DNA of 27,956 bases from a virus, in the IMG/VR virus record IMGVR_UViG_3300023179_000414, positions 1-27,956 of that record; one strand, 5' to 3'. The first letter of the stretch is position 1; each line of letters opens with the position of its first letter. Shown one piece after another: positions 17,864 to 26,657 of this stretch. Position numbers and translations under genes: made by a program. The notes under the pieces are model-generated. The model had not been told where the DNA came from. It saw only the letters and a program-made list of their open reading frames with translations, and ran no database searches.

Positions 17864-20242
17864 ATGGGATCATCACTAGTACTAACAGGCGGAGCAGCAA
17901 CCACCAAGACCCTCAAGGAGAGCATCTCTCTGTCGGGTCACGGTTTTAGTGTGGGAACTGTGATTCGCTACAACCCAAGCGGAACCCCCCAACTGTATGT
18001 ACCTGCACAAGCAGACTCCGCAGAAAACGCCGAAGTGCTAGGCATCGTGAACGCAGTTACCGACGCAAACACTTTTGAACTCACCTACGGCGGGTATTTG
18101 GAAATGCCCGCGTTTAGTGGTATTAGTTTTCCTGTCATGTTCTTGTCGGGTGTGTGTGCTGGTGGGTTGACTTCCAACCCGCCCAGTGCTTTGGGACAGG
18201 TCATCAAGCCTGTAGCCACCAAGCACCCCACCCTGAACGGCTTTGTGCTGAACAACTACTTGGGCACACAGATTGGTGGCTCGTCCACTGTGGGCATTGA
18301 CCAAGTGCAGCCTGTGGGCACTATAATGCCGTATGCGGGAACTGCTATACCTGATTCGTGGTTGGAGTGCAACGGAAACACCTATACTGTTGCAGACTAC
18401 CCTGAACTGTACTCCAAGATTTGCTACACCACAGGCGACAAAGCACCCATCTACGGGCATGTGGTGGAAATTGATGTGAGTGCTGGGTCTGTATATCTTT
18501 CAGGCACAACAACCATAGATCCAAACTCTGTTTACGGTAAAACAGTTGTTGGCGACTACATTTTCATAAAAAATCACAACAATGCCGCTGGAACACAGGC
18601 ACCGACTGCCACTCCATTAGTTTCTCCAAGTGGATTGGACTCTTGGGATATGATGGGAGTTGTTCTGGAAAAAGGAATAAACAGTAGCGGTGCTATTGGT
18701 TATAAAGTTCAAATTCTTCCAAAGTGGACAGAAACTGGTGCTGGAACTGTAAACATAACTCGTCGTTTCATTATGCCCAATGCTTTCGTGAAAAGTAGTG
18801 GCGGTAGTGGAATTGCTTCTCAAATCAGAGTAACTGGTACTGATGGCACCACTGATAGAGGAGTAGGAACAATCAATAACGCACGAATGATTGCGTACAA
18901 TGTTCCTGATTTTTCTGGTCGTTTTCCTGTAGGCGTAATGGATGGCAGCACCGATAATGCTGGTGTTGAGGGAGACAGCCCGTATATTCACATTAGCACT
19001 CAACTAGGCCCAATCGCTTTGGGTGCAATGGGTGGAGAAGACAGGCACACACTCACCATAGCAGAGATGCCATCTCACACCCACGCCAGTCCCACACCTA
19101 ATGGACAGGCTGGCACGGCAAGAGAATTGCCAGTAGCGACCTCTCAAGGAATAGATTATGCCGATCTTCAAGGTCCAGTTCCGACCGCATCAACTGGTGG
19201 AGATACCCCCCACAACAACATGCCCCCGTATCTTGCGGTGCGGTACATCATTAAAGCCAAGCCGTACACCCGTGCTGCCATTATTGACGGGCTAGACCTG
19301 CCGTGGCAGTCCACACTGGTTCGTGATCTACGCACCCGTGCCATTGGCGGCTCCAACAGCGATTTGGTGTTCTACACCAACACCGCAGGCGACAGCGGGT
19401 TGGGCACGGAACGGATGCGTATTTATGGAAACGGAAATACGGGCGACATACTGTTCTCTGGTGCGGGAGACAGCACAACAACGAATCCACTCATATTGAG
19501 CGTTGGCGGAACTCGAATAAACATCAACCGCGATGACGCTTACTTTATATCAACAAAACAAGACGGAACAACTGTTGGATATTTTGGATTCAACGGATAC
19601 AGCACCCAATCACTCAAGTATACTGCATGGGAAGTCGCAACACGAGGAGTGAATGACTCTGCTTCTGTTACTAGGCTCTACATTGACCAAACAGGAAATG
19701 TTGGAATTGGAACCCAGACTCCCGCTGCCGCTTTGGATGTGGTTGGACAGGCTCGCACATCAGTCGGCACTACAGCAGGATCAAACGCCAAAACTCTGAC
19801 TACCAAGGATTATGTGGAAACTTTTGTTGGGGTAACACACGGATCGTTTACTGTAAACACTCCAGCGTATACAGAAGGGCTATTGTTTGGGACTGATAAA
19901 CCAACAGGAGCAGCAAAAGACATATACACATTTCCAACAGGAACAGTATTGCTTACTGGAAATCTTTTTGTCAAAATTACTGGAAACATTGGAGTTAGAC
20001 TGTATGCTGATTTTTTAGACGCAGGTGACAATATTGTTTTGAGAGTAATGTTGTGCGGAGGAAATGATACAGTCGGGTCTTTTACAGGCGGTAGTGGCAC
20101 AGTGAGAATTGGATGGTGTACTTGTGTTCCCCAAAATGCTACAAAAATAAAGTTCTACCCTGCATCAGCATCTAGTACCACTAATACCGTCAGTGATGCT
20201 TATGATGTAAGAGTGAACAATGCACTTGTTTTGAACAAATAA
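17864..20242 (+). CDS. Collar-domain tail fibre (gp12-like receptor-binding fibre) with inserted domain
   Basis: This is a 792-residue protein. Residues 20-134 are a third copy of the module in the preceding fibre. A phage collar domain (tail collar family, as in T4 gp12) begins at QPVGTIMPYAGTAIPDSWLE (about 149). It resumes at VPDFSGRFPVG (about 347) and reaches MPSHTHA (His405 and His407) and NNMPPYLAVRYIIKA. The HxH pair is the kind that binds metal in T4 gp12. About 140 residues interrupt the domain between 200 and 340. A shaft follows with VGIGTQTPAAALDVVGQART, then a beta-rich C-terminus of about 130 residues. A weak AAAGAG precedes the ATG after a 40-base gap with no clear promoter. 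Its probable role is irreversible receptor binding. Confidence 0.85.
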   Translation: MGSSLVLTGGAATTKTLKESISLSGHGFSVGTVIRYNPSGTPQLYVPAQADSAENAEVLGIVNAVTDANTFELTYGGYLEMPAFSGISFPVMFLSGVCAGGLTSNPPSALGQVIKPVATKHPTLNGFVLNNYLGTQIGGSSTVGIDQVQPVGTIMPYAGTAIPDSWLECNGNTYTVADYPELYSKICYTTGDKAPIYGHVVEIDVSAGSVYLSGTTTIDPNSVYGKTVVGDYIFIKNHNNAAGTQAPTATPLVSPSGLDSWDMMGVVLEKGINSSGAIGYKVQILPKWTETGAGTVNITRRFIMPNAFVKSSGGSGIASQIRVTGTDGTTDRGVGTINNARMIAYNVPDFSGRFPVGVMDGSTDNAGVEGDSPYIHISTQLGPIALGAMGGEDRHTLTIAEMPSHTHASPTPNGQAGTARELPVATSQGIDYADLQGPVPTASTGGDTPHNNMPPYLAVRYIIKAKPYTRAAIIDGLDLPWQSTLVRDLRTRAIGGSNSDLVFYTNTAGDSGLGTERMRIYGNGNTGDILFSGAGDSTTTNPLILSVGGTRININRDDAYFISTKQDGTTVGYFGFNGYSTQSLKYTAWEVATRGVNDSASVTRLYIDQTGNVGIGTQTPAAALDVVGQARTSVGTTAGSNAKTLTTKDYVETFVGVTHGSFTVNTPAYTEGLLFGTDKPTGAAKDIYTFPTGTVLLTGNLFVKITGNIGVRLYADFLDAGDNIVLRVMLCGGNDTVGSFTGGSGTVRIGWCTCVPQNATKIKFYPASASSTTNTVSDAYDVRVNNALVLNK
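17921..18265 (+). repeat. Fibre module, copy 3
   Basis: Residues 20-134 of the collar-domain fibre. Its landmarks are FSVGTVIRY, then ADSAENAEVLGIVNAV, FELTYGGYLEM, VMFLSGVCAGG and GQVIKPVATK. They run in the same order as in the two copies within the preceding tail fibre, so one fibre module is reused across adjacent genes. Confidence 0.65.
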
Positions 20243-20259
20243 TATAACTTTTTTCATCA

Positions 20260-20267
20260 CCTAAATA
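20260..20267 (+). promoter_or_regulatory. Candidate late promoter box before the beta-helix adhesin
   Basis: CCTAAATA lies in the 32-base gap after the collar fibre. It is identical to the box before gp13. It ends only 7 bases before the ATG at 20275. With T4-like spacing, transcription would start one or two bases before the start codon and give an almost leaderless message. No Shine-Dalgarno-like purine run is visible in the gap. Confidence 0.35.
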
Positions 20268-20274
20268 AACACAT

Positions 20275-23200
20275 ATGCCAGACTTTTCCCCACTACCATC
20301 CGCAGCCAACAATGCCCTGCTAAACCTCAAGTTTATTGCAGAAGACACCACCATCTACATTGCCCCAGGGTGGACAGGCTCGGCAGGCAAAACAGGGTCA
20401 GCAGGCACATGGACAGGGCAGACGCTAGGCAACGACATCACAGGTGACGGAACAGTTGGCAAGCCTTTTGCCACGCTGAAGCGAGCATGGGAAGAAGCAC
20501 AAAAGTACACCATTACAGGCAAGAACACCCTGTATGTCCAGTTCCAAAAAGGCATCTACGACCTGAACGGTGGCACCACCCACGACAACTTCTTCCCCGA
20601 TAACCTGTACCACCCACAGGGCGGAAACATTATTATTCAGGGCGATCCTGCTGCGGTCAAGCAGAAGTACCTGTGGCAAGTAGCAAACTACACATGGGAT
20701 CTAGCCAAGTTTAGCCATTGGGGTCACACAGGCGAAATTAAATTGTGGAATTTGAGCGGAGGAACTGCTCACGGTTTCACTGGTGAAGACGAAGGCGGAT
20801 ATGTGGCAATTTCTAATGTTAGCATGGGTAGTGCAGAATACTACGAAGACCCGTCCCAAGTCAGCGGAGCAACACTTTTCCGCGATGTGCGTTACGATAC
20901 TCGTGGTGAGATTTATTCTGATGATTCTGGATACCAAACATCATGGGGAAATTGGGGCAACCACTTTTTCAGCCACCTGTATCCTTACGAAGACAGCGAC
21001 GGCATTCTTGGATTGGCAAAAATTAGTGGAGCAAGTGGTTCTGGTGAAACTCTCGGGATAGTGTTTAAAAATCAAAACACCGATAGCCGAGTAATTGGTT
21101 TCTACGAAGACACGCCATCCACTCACGCTGGACGAATTGCTCCAGGATTGAGCAACAGCGGTCCTTGGGCTGGAATTAGTGCAAGTTGGCCCGAGTCACA
21201 ATACTCCAAGCCAAACGGTTACTACGGGCTAACTGCTGCAAGAAATATTAATTATCCTGCAAGACCTGCTGGCGTGACTCACATTTCAGATGAGATTTTT
21301 ACTGTAACCAACTATCCAGTTGTGATACGCAGCACAATTTCTTCTACTGCACAAAAAACACCAATCGTGATTCGTGGAGGAAAGATCAAGGCTATACGAA
21401 ACTTGTTCTTTACTACTTCTGCTGTTGACGGCGTTTCCTCTGGTGCACAGTCACTTTCTTATAGTCTTAAAGAAGTGACTTTGGATATAAAAACACCTGC
21501 CCCCTCGTGTATAAATTTGGATGAAATGTCTGAATTGGGAATTCGTCACATAGGTATTTGTGGTTACGATACAGGCATCAGGATTAACAATTCGTCAAAT
21601 GTTAAGGCTTACAGTAGTATTGGATTAGAATCTCTTGGAACTGCCATAACCAATCAACACCAAAAGGGATCTCCTTTTTTCACAGCAGATTCTCAAAACA
21701 ATCCGCTAGACAATACTCCTGTGGTAATGATGCACCTTGTTACTACTGGAATTTTTTGTACACAAAACTCGCTGTTAGACACTTCTTTGGGATATTCTTA
21801 TAATACTGTCTATAGAAACGACTCTACAGTGTGGATGCAGACTATTGGTAATGGAATTCGTTCCATGTCTTCAAAAAACATACTTGGTACAGTGTGGACA
21901 AGTTTGGTGTCTAGTCTTCCGTGTTTCCGCTTAACCCTGAATATTCCAGTGTTTGGTGGTTCTACCGTGGGAGTAAGTGCAGGCTTCTATAATCCTGAAG
22001 CATGGGACTACAACACCTTCAAAGATGTTAGAATTATTAGTGTTGCTAGCGGTACACCATACGATTATATTGGAAGAATTTATGGAGTTGTTGCTGGTAC
22101 CACTTTCCAAACAGATTCAACAGAAAATTCAGGATGGACAGGTTCTTCGTGGTCAAAGAGTGCAGGATACGCAGAAGCACAGCCTCTTTACACTCAACGG
22201 GTTCATTTTTATGGTTATTGGTTGCAGGGAGACTATGGTGTTCATCCTGTTGCCAGATACCATATGTACGGTGGGAGATATGTTGATCTAAGACAGCATA
22301 TAAATCAAGGAATAGTTTTTGATATTCGTGCATACTCAGATCAACCTGGTGTGAATTATGTTAGTGGATTGTGTTTTAGCAATAACACCTTGTCTCTACG
22401 AGCACAAAACGGATCAACGATAGCAGGTACAACAACTGGTAGAGGATTCACCGCATCAGTTCACAGATATACATTCTTGCACCAAACCGATGGGCGTAAT
22501 AGTTCGTATAGAAGTGGTGGCTTCTATATGTACGGTGGCTGTATGGCTGAGAGTGTATTGATGGGAGAACGCAGTTCTCTTATTGTCACCAAACTATTAA
22601 ATATTCGTGGAGGAGGCGGTGCGGGTTTAATGTTGGGTGACTCTAGTATTTCTCCGCGTTCATGGTTATCCACTATAATGGTATCTGAATACGGACATTC
22701 TGCCATTCGTTTTGAATGCGGCTCTGATGGAAACCTTGGAAACATTTTCTGTAAGAATCCACATCCAGGATGGTGTATTGGCGGGCGTTCTGATGTGCTA
22801 ACAGTAAGAGGTGGAAGCAGAGTATGGCACGGTGGAAATTTGGCTGCTATTGTATGGCCATTTACCAATTTTGGTGCTATTCCACTTTTCGATTATTGGG
22901 CACTTGGTTCTGCTAGCGATACAAATACTCCATACTTTGGATATTATGCTGGAACAGATATAGCAATTGATTCTGGTTCTCCATCAAGTGTTACATCTCC
23001 ATCAGGAAATGCTGCTAATGCACGATATGCAAACGCGAGAGGGTGTCTGTTGATTCAATCTGAATTTGGCACTCCCACATTCCAAGGCTGGTGGTGGGGA
23101 AATAATACAGGAACAGGACACAGAGTTTCTGCTAACGATGGAATGAAAGGCGGAGAAATAGAAAATAGTGGTGCTTTTGGTACTCGTCCAGATCCAGTAG

Positions 23201-23652
23201 TTTTAGCAAATGGAAATTCTGTGATTAGTCCATTTGTAAAAACTGGCACCATGACACCCGCATCAACTTTTGGGGGGATGTACGCTTTTTCAAAGATGAT
23301 TTTTACCGCTGCTGCTGGAGCAACAGGGTTCCAGATAAGTTCAAGAAAAGCCTTTGGCAACAATCAGTATCCAACCAGATGTAGTGGTGGAACACGATAC
23401 CAGTGGTGGTTACAAAACAGATACGGTCATGTGGATTCGTATCCGTCAACGGGAAGTACAGGTTCTACTGGTTTGTGGAAGGTTCCAATAATGCTGACTA
23501 GTACTGGTGCTGTTTCTACTAATAACAGTGGTGTAAACAGCGACACTACATTTACATCAAATACATCAGCAGCATATATCGCGGCTATAAATGTGCCACC
23601 CATGATAGAAAAACGAGGCACCGCTAGTGTTGTGCCTGGAGTCAACGAATAA
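20275..23652 (+). CDS. Right-handed beta-helix adhesin / tail spike-like protein
   Basis: This is an 1125-residue protein. Residues 1-30 are a short N-terminal segment. A small collagen-like stretch (GWTGSAGKTGSAG, 32-44) follows, then GDGTVGKPFATLKRAW (57-72), the usual entry into a right-handed parallel beta-helix of the pectate-lyase-like type. The long central part is rich in Gly, Asn, Ser and Tyr with alternating hydrophobics, as expected for stacked coils. I cannot see a defined catalytic triad, so enzymatic cleavage of host polysaccharide is possible but not shown. The first 400 bases are clearly more GC-rich than the rest, as if a conserved attachment end were joined to an imported helix. 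The start at 20275 has no good ribosome binding site. The probable role is host-surface recognition. Confidence 0.8.
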   Translation: MPDFSPLPSAANNALLNLKFIAEDTTIYIAPGWTGSAGKTGSAGTWTGQTLGNDITGDGTVGKPFATLKRAWEEAQKYTITGKNTLYVQFQKGIYDLNGGTTHDNFFPDNLYHPQGGNIIIQGDPAAVKQKYLWQVANYTWDLAKFSHWGHTGEIKLWNLSGGTAHGFTGEDEGGYVAISNVSMGSAEYYEDPSQVSGATLFRDVRYDTRGEIYSDDSGYQTSWGNWGNHFFSHLYPYEDSDGILGLAKISGASGSGETLGIVFKNQNTDSRVIGFYEDTPSTHAGRIAPGLSNSGPWAGISASWPESQYSKPNGYYGLTAARNINYPARPAGVTHISDEIFTVTNYPVVIRSTISSTAQKTPIVIRGGKIKAIRNLFFTTSAVDGVSSGAQSLSYSLKEVTLDIKTPAPSCINLDEMSELGIRHIGICGYDTGIRINNSSNVKAYSSIGLESLGTAITNQHQKGSPFFTADSQNNPLDNTPVVMMHLVTTGIFCTQNSLLDTSLGYSYNTVYRNDSTVWMQTIGNGIRSMSSKNILGTVWTSLVSSLPCFRLTLNIPVFGGSTVGVSAGFYNPEAWDYNTFKDVRIISVASGTPYDYIGRIYGVVAGTTFQTDSTENSGWTGSSWSKSAGYAEAQPLYTQRVHFYGYWLQGDYGVHPVARYHMYGGRYVDLRQHINQGIVFDIRAYSDQPGVNYVSGLCFSNNTLSLRAQNGSTIAGTTTGRGFTASVHRYTFLHQTDGRNSSYRSGGFYMYGGCMAESVLMGERSSLIVTKLLNIRGGGGAGLMLGDSSISPRSWLSTIMVSEYGHSAIRFECGSDGNLGNIFCKNPHPGWCIGGRSDVLTVRGGSRVWHGGNLAAIVWPFTNFGAIPLFDYWALGSASDTNTPYFGYYAGTDIAIDSGSPSSVTSPSGNAANARYANARGCLLIQSEFGTPTFQGWWWGNNTGTGHRVSANDGMKGGEIENSGAFGTRPDPVVLANGNSVISPFVKTGTMTPASTFGGMYAFSKMIFTAAAGATGFQISSRKAFGNNQYPTRCSGGTRYQWWLQNRYGHVDSYPSTGSTGSTGLWKVPIMLTSTGAVSTNNSGVNSDTTFTSNTSAAYIAAINVPPMIEKRGTASVVPGVNE

Positions 23653-23657
23653 TTAGG

Positions 23658-23665
23658 CATAAATC
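23658..23665 (+). promoter_or_regulatory. Weak late-promoter-like box before the LamG adhesin
   Basis: CATAAATC sits in the 31-base gap after the beta-helix gene. It matches seven of the eight positions of NATAAATA, the last base being C instead of A. AGAGAAG follows as a moderate ribosome binding site ahead of the ATG at 23684. The imperfect match makes this call uncertain. Confidence 0.25.
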
Positions 23666-23683
23666 CAAAAACAGAGAAGCCAT

Positions 23684-25585
23684 ATGCCAACCAATCTAGT
23701 ACGAGTAGAAAACGACGGAACAGCAACAGTTTTAGCAACAAACTTTGACAAATCAAAGTTTGATCCTGCTTTATATGGAAATAACGCATTTTTCGTAGAC
23801 GCTAGCATATCAACTATTGGTGGAGGAAAACAAACTCCTCCTATCGGATTAGTTTCTTCTCCTTTTTCTTCTGCATCTTTACTGACATCAACAGTAGCGT
23901 CCACCATAGGTGTACAAGACTCTTATTTCATAGAGTCTCCGTCGTTAACCGCTGCTACTTCTCAATCTGTTAGTAGTAATATAATTCCACTAGCCGAACA
24001 AAAAATAGAAGGCACAGGCTACGGCACATTCACCCCCACCGAGTTGGTGTTCCAGTCCACCATTCAGCCCACAGTCATAAACTACCTGTCTTTAGGTGGT
24101 GTTACTGCAACAGACTACAATCCAACCATTGGCACCATTGGAGCAACAGGAACATTTGTTGGTTCACGAGCAGCACAGTTCAAAGGCTCGTATTTGGACA
24201 CCGACACCGCTGCGGCAGGGCTTTCGCTTCCAGGATTCACATCTGCTTCGTATTTCTTGGTGTCTGGTTGGCTGTATATGGAGTCTGCTCCTACTTCTGC
24301 ATACGATCCCATCGTGATTACACGCAGCCCAGACGGTGTAAGCGGCAGCACCAGTGACTCGTTCCGTTTAGAATACGACTACTCGTCTTCACGATTCCAG
24401 TTCCACTTCTCTACCACCGCAAACACAACTTCAGCAGGTTTTGACCACACCATGAATGTGTCTCCTGTTGGAGTTACTCTAAACCAATGGCATCATTTTG
24501 CTGTTGCGTATACTAATGCAGGTAGCAGTGCAGCAGTAAGTTCGTATTGGAACGGCAATCAGGTTCAGAAGTACACAGGTGCCACAGGAACAATCAGAAG
24601 CACTCGTTCTTCTGTGTATGTTGGCTGTGGTGGTAGCGGAAAGAAGCCGTTCAAGGGGTGGATAGACGATTTGGTGATTAGTGCAGGCACCACACTTGAA
24701 GCACTTCGTGGCTTCCAGCATGGCACAACTGCACCTGTTCCATCAGCACACCAAGACGCAGGGTATTACACTGTTTACTACTTGAGCATGGATGGCCCAC
24801 TTGGAACCTCGTTGTTCCCGTGTGACACAACCAACAAAGTGTGCAGCAATGTGGCAGCACAAACAGGAAGCCTGTATGTTTACAGAAACATTGGAGTTAC
24901 AAGTTCACGAATGTGGACACCTGCCTTGAGTGGAGTGTGTGGTGGACACGCACCATACGGTGCGTCTGCTGGATACATTTTTGGTTATCAGAGCGGTGCG
25001 TGTTGGATTCCGTCTGCTGTAACAGAAATCGCTTCAGGACTTACTGCTGCCAAACAGTACAGAAAAGACCTTGCAGACTACACCCTGCGGTACTATCTTG
25101 GTTTGACCATGTACGGAACAACAGGAGCCAGTGGTGATTTTAAAAACCTGTTTAGTGGCAGCACATATCCGCCTTCGTTTGTTTACACTCCACTAGAGTC
25201 CAATCTAAACTACCTGAAGAACATATACGATTCCATAATCGTGGCAGGCAGTACAGCAGATGTTTCTATTGCAGACGCAAACGGAACCTATTACACTTTT
25301 GCCACCGCTGCGGCAGTGAATCTATACAAAGATGTATTGGCATATTTTAACAATAGCGTTTCGCAGTTCACCACAATCAACAACACTATTGATTCGCAGT
25401 CGTCTTTCACCAATCTGAAACAAATTTATGGGCCAACAGGAGCCGCACTTGTTAGCAAATTGGCTTCTTCTGGCAACGAATCGCTGTTTATCTCGCCAAT
25501 ATCTTCCATAACAAAAACCAATCGTTCTCCAGAAAACTACTGGAATGTAGGTGTAGAACAAAACAAAGTGGAAACCGTTCCGTAA
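23684..25585 (+). CDS. LamG/concanavalin-like adhesin, likely fibre or baseplate decoration
   Basis: This is a 633-residue protein. The first 105 residues are an N-terminal segment of unknown fold (MPTNLVRVENDGTATVLATN). Residues about 130-345 form a LamG/ConA-like jelly roll: AAQFKGSYLDTD, then FLVSGWLYMES, LNQWHHFAVAYT (about 266), a strand with SVYVGCGGSG, and the closing FKGWIDDLVISAGT (about 323-336). This order is the classic laminin-G-like lectin pattern. The C-terminal 280 residues include YYTVYYLSMDG and a predicted helical region (ADYTLRYYLGLTMYG) with no family I recognise. Base composition steps up near 24000, between the N-terminal segment and the lectin domain. Carbohydrate binding on the host surface is inferred. 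The next gene starts three bases after the stop. Confidence 0.8.
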   Translation: MPTNLVRVENDGTATVLATNFDKSKFDPALYGNNAFFVDASISTIGGGKQTPPIGLVSSPFSSASLLTSTVASTIGVQDSYFIESPSLTAATSQSVSSNIIPLAEQKIEGTGYGTFTPTELVFQSTIQPTVINYLSLGGVTATDYNPTIGTIGATGTFVGSRAAQFKGSYLDTDTAAAGLSLPGFTSASYFLVSGWLYMESAPTSAYDPIVITRSPDGVSGSTSDSFRLEYDYSSSRFQFHFSTTANTTSAGFDHTMNVSPVGVTLNQWHHFAVAYTNAGSSAAVSSYWNGNQVQKYTGATGTIRSTRSSVYVGCGGSGKKPFKGWIDDLVISAGTTLEALRGFQHGTTAPVPSAHQDAGYYTVYYLSMDGPLGTSLFPCDTTNKVCSNVAAQTGSLYVYRNIGVTSSRMWTPALSGVCGGHAPYGASAGYIFGYQSGACWIPSAVTEIASGLTAAKQYRKDLADYTLRYYLGLTMYGTTGASGDFKNLFSGSTYPPSFVYTPLESNLNYLKNIYDSIIVAGSTADVSIADANGTYYTFATAAAVNLYKDVLAYFNNSVSQFTTINNTIDSQSSFTNLKQIYGPTGAALVSKLASSGNESLFISPISSITKTNRSPENYWNVGVEQNKVETVP

Positions 25586-25588
25586 TCT

Positions 25589-25861
25589 ATGGCTATATCT
25601 CTTATACATTATGGAAACTCAAAAGTGATTCTCAACGGGCGGGAGTACTCGTGGGATGATTTTTTGAAAGTGTGTGGTGACTACTCTGTTCCGTTTGGGT
25701 TCCACACACGGGTATACGAGCAGGGCGTGCGGCACTACATTACAGACGGAGACAATACCGTATACCTGAAGAAACAAGACGCTGGCTGTGATCGGTGGTG
25801 TGCCCGCGAGTCTGAACTAGCCTTGCTAGTGGAAAGACTAAAGGCTGAAAACGGAGACTAG
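25589..25861 (+). CDS. Small conserved-looking protein of unknown function
   Basis: This 90-residue protein starts three bases after the LamG adhesin stop, so it is probably translated by coupling; only a weak GTGGAAA lies upstream. It opens with ISLIHYGNSKVILNGREYSW, which looks like a short beta sheet. It has a mixed middle (CGDYSVPFGFHTRVYEQG) and ends with a Cys-containing stretch (CDRWCARESELALLVERL) that should be helical. I recognise no family, membrane segment or catalytic motif. The gene lies between the adhesins and the neck genes on the same strand. Its codon use looks like that of its neighbours, so it is probably a real late gene. It could be an accessory or assembly factor. Confidence 0.7.
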   Translation: MAISLIHYGNSKVILNGREYSWDDFLKVCGDYSVPFGFHTRVYEQGVRHYITDGDNTVYLKKQDAGCDRWCARESELALLVERLKAENGD

Positions 25862-25876
25862 GCAAAACGCCACGCT

Positions 25877-25884
25877 CCTAAATA
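25877..25884 (+). promoter_or_regulatory. Candidate late promoter box before gp13
   Basis: CCTAAATA lies in the 40-base gap before gp13, with the same sequence as the box at 20260. It stands 17 bases before the ATG. A strong AAGGAG (25891-25896) lies between, five bases from the ATG. The arrangement of box, ribosome binding site and ATG is what a compact T4-like late promoter would look like. Confidence 0.5.
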
Positions 25885-25901
25885 CTTGAAAAGGAGACTG
25901 C

Positions 25902-26657
25902 ATGGCTCGCCCACACACCCGCCAAGAACTTAAAGACTACTGCCTACGGGCACTCGGACAACCTGTTATTGAAGTCAATGTGGAAGACTCACAGGTTGAA
26001 GACCGTATTGACGAAGCCCTAGAGTACTACGCCAACTTCCACCACGACGGTGGGCAGAAGATGTACTACACATACCCACTCACGGCTGAAGACATTGCCC
26101 GTAAATGGATTAATACTGATCCTATTGACCCGTCTATTCTGACGATTAATCGTATTTTTCACATGGGTTTCAATATATCTACCCACAATATCTTCAATAT
26201 TCGCTACCAGTTAGCACTCAATGACTTTTACGGATTGCGTACAGGGCAAACCAATCTGAACTACTATGTGTCTACCATGCAGTACATTGAAATGTTGGAG
26301 CAATTGCTTGATCCTGAAAAGCAGATTCGTTTCAACCGTGTAAAGAATCGCCTGTATATTGACGCTACCACCACCGATATGCAGGCAGGAACTTACCTGA
26401 TGATTGAAGCGTATAGTGCCAACGATCCTGAAACAGCCACTGAAATTTACGATGACATTTGGTTGAAGAAATACTCAACCGCACTCATCAAGCGGCAATG
26501 GGGAGCCAATCTGTCTAAGTACGAAGGCATGCCACTTCCAGGAAATGTGACATTCAACGGCACTAAGATTTACGAAGAAGCACAAGAAACCATTGCCAAA
26601 CTAGAAGAAGAGATTGAGACACGCTACCAATTGCCACCCGACTTCCTGACGGGCTGA
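25902..26657 (+). CDS. 13: Neck protein gp13
   Basis: This 251-residue protein is close to the length of cyanophage gp13 and shorter than T4 gp13 (309 residues). The N-terminus is the family signature: ELKDYCLRALGQPVIEVNVE, then DSQVEDRIDEALEYYANFHH. The middle (ILTINRIFHMGF, YQLALNDFYGLRTG) and the C-terminus ending in YQLPPDFLTG also fit the family. In T4-like phages gp13 and gp14 complete the packaged head and form the neck to which the tail binds. The ATG has a strong AAGGAG five bases upstream. The reading frame is intact to its normal end, so the following endonuclease gene did not disrupt it. Confidence 0.95.
   Translation: MARPHTRQELKDYCLRALGQPVIEVNVEDSQVEDRIDEALEYYANFHHDGGQKMYYTYPLTAEDIARKWINTDPIDPSILTINRIFHMGFNISTHNIFNIRYQLALNDFYGLRTGQTNLNYYVSTMQYIEMLEQLLDPEKQIRFNRVKNRLYIDATTTDMQAGTYLMIEAYSANDPETATEIYDDIWLKKYSTALIKRQWGANLSKYEGMPLPGNVTFNGTKIYEEAQETIAKLEEEIETRYQLPPDFLTG

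Noticed and set aside
20248-20255. Run of T residues after the collar fibre as a terminator
   Set aside because: No upstream hairpin with a convincing stem could be drawn next to it.
14770-25585. Possible diversity-generating retroelement acting on the fibre tips
   Set aside because: No reverse transcriptase, no template repeat and no near-identical variable repeat pair was seen in the window.
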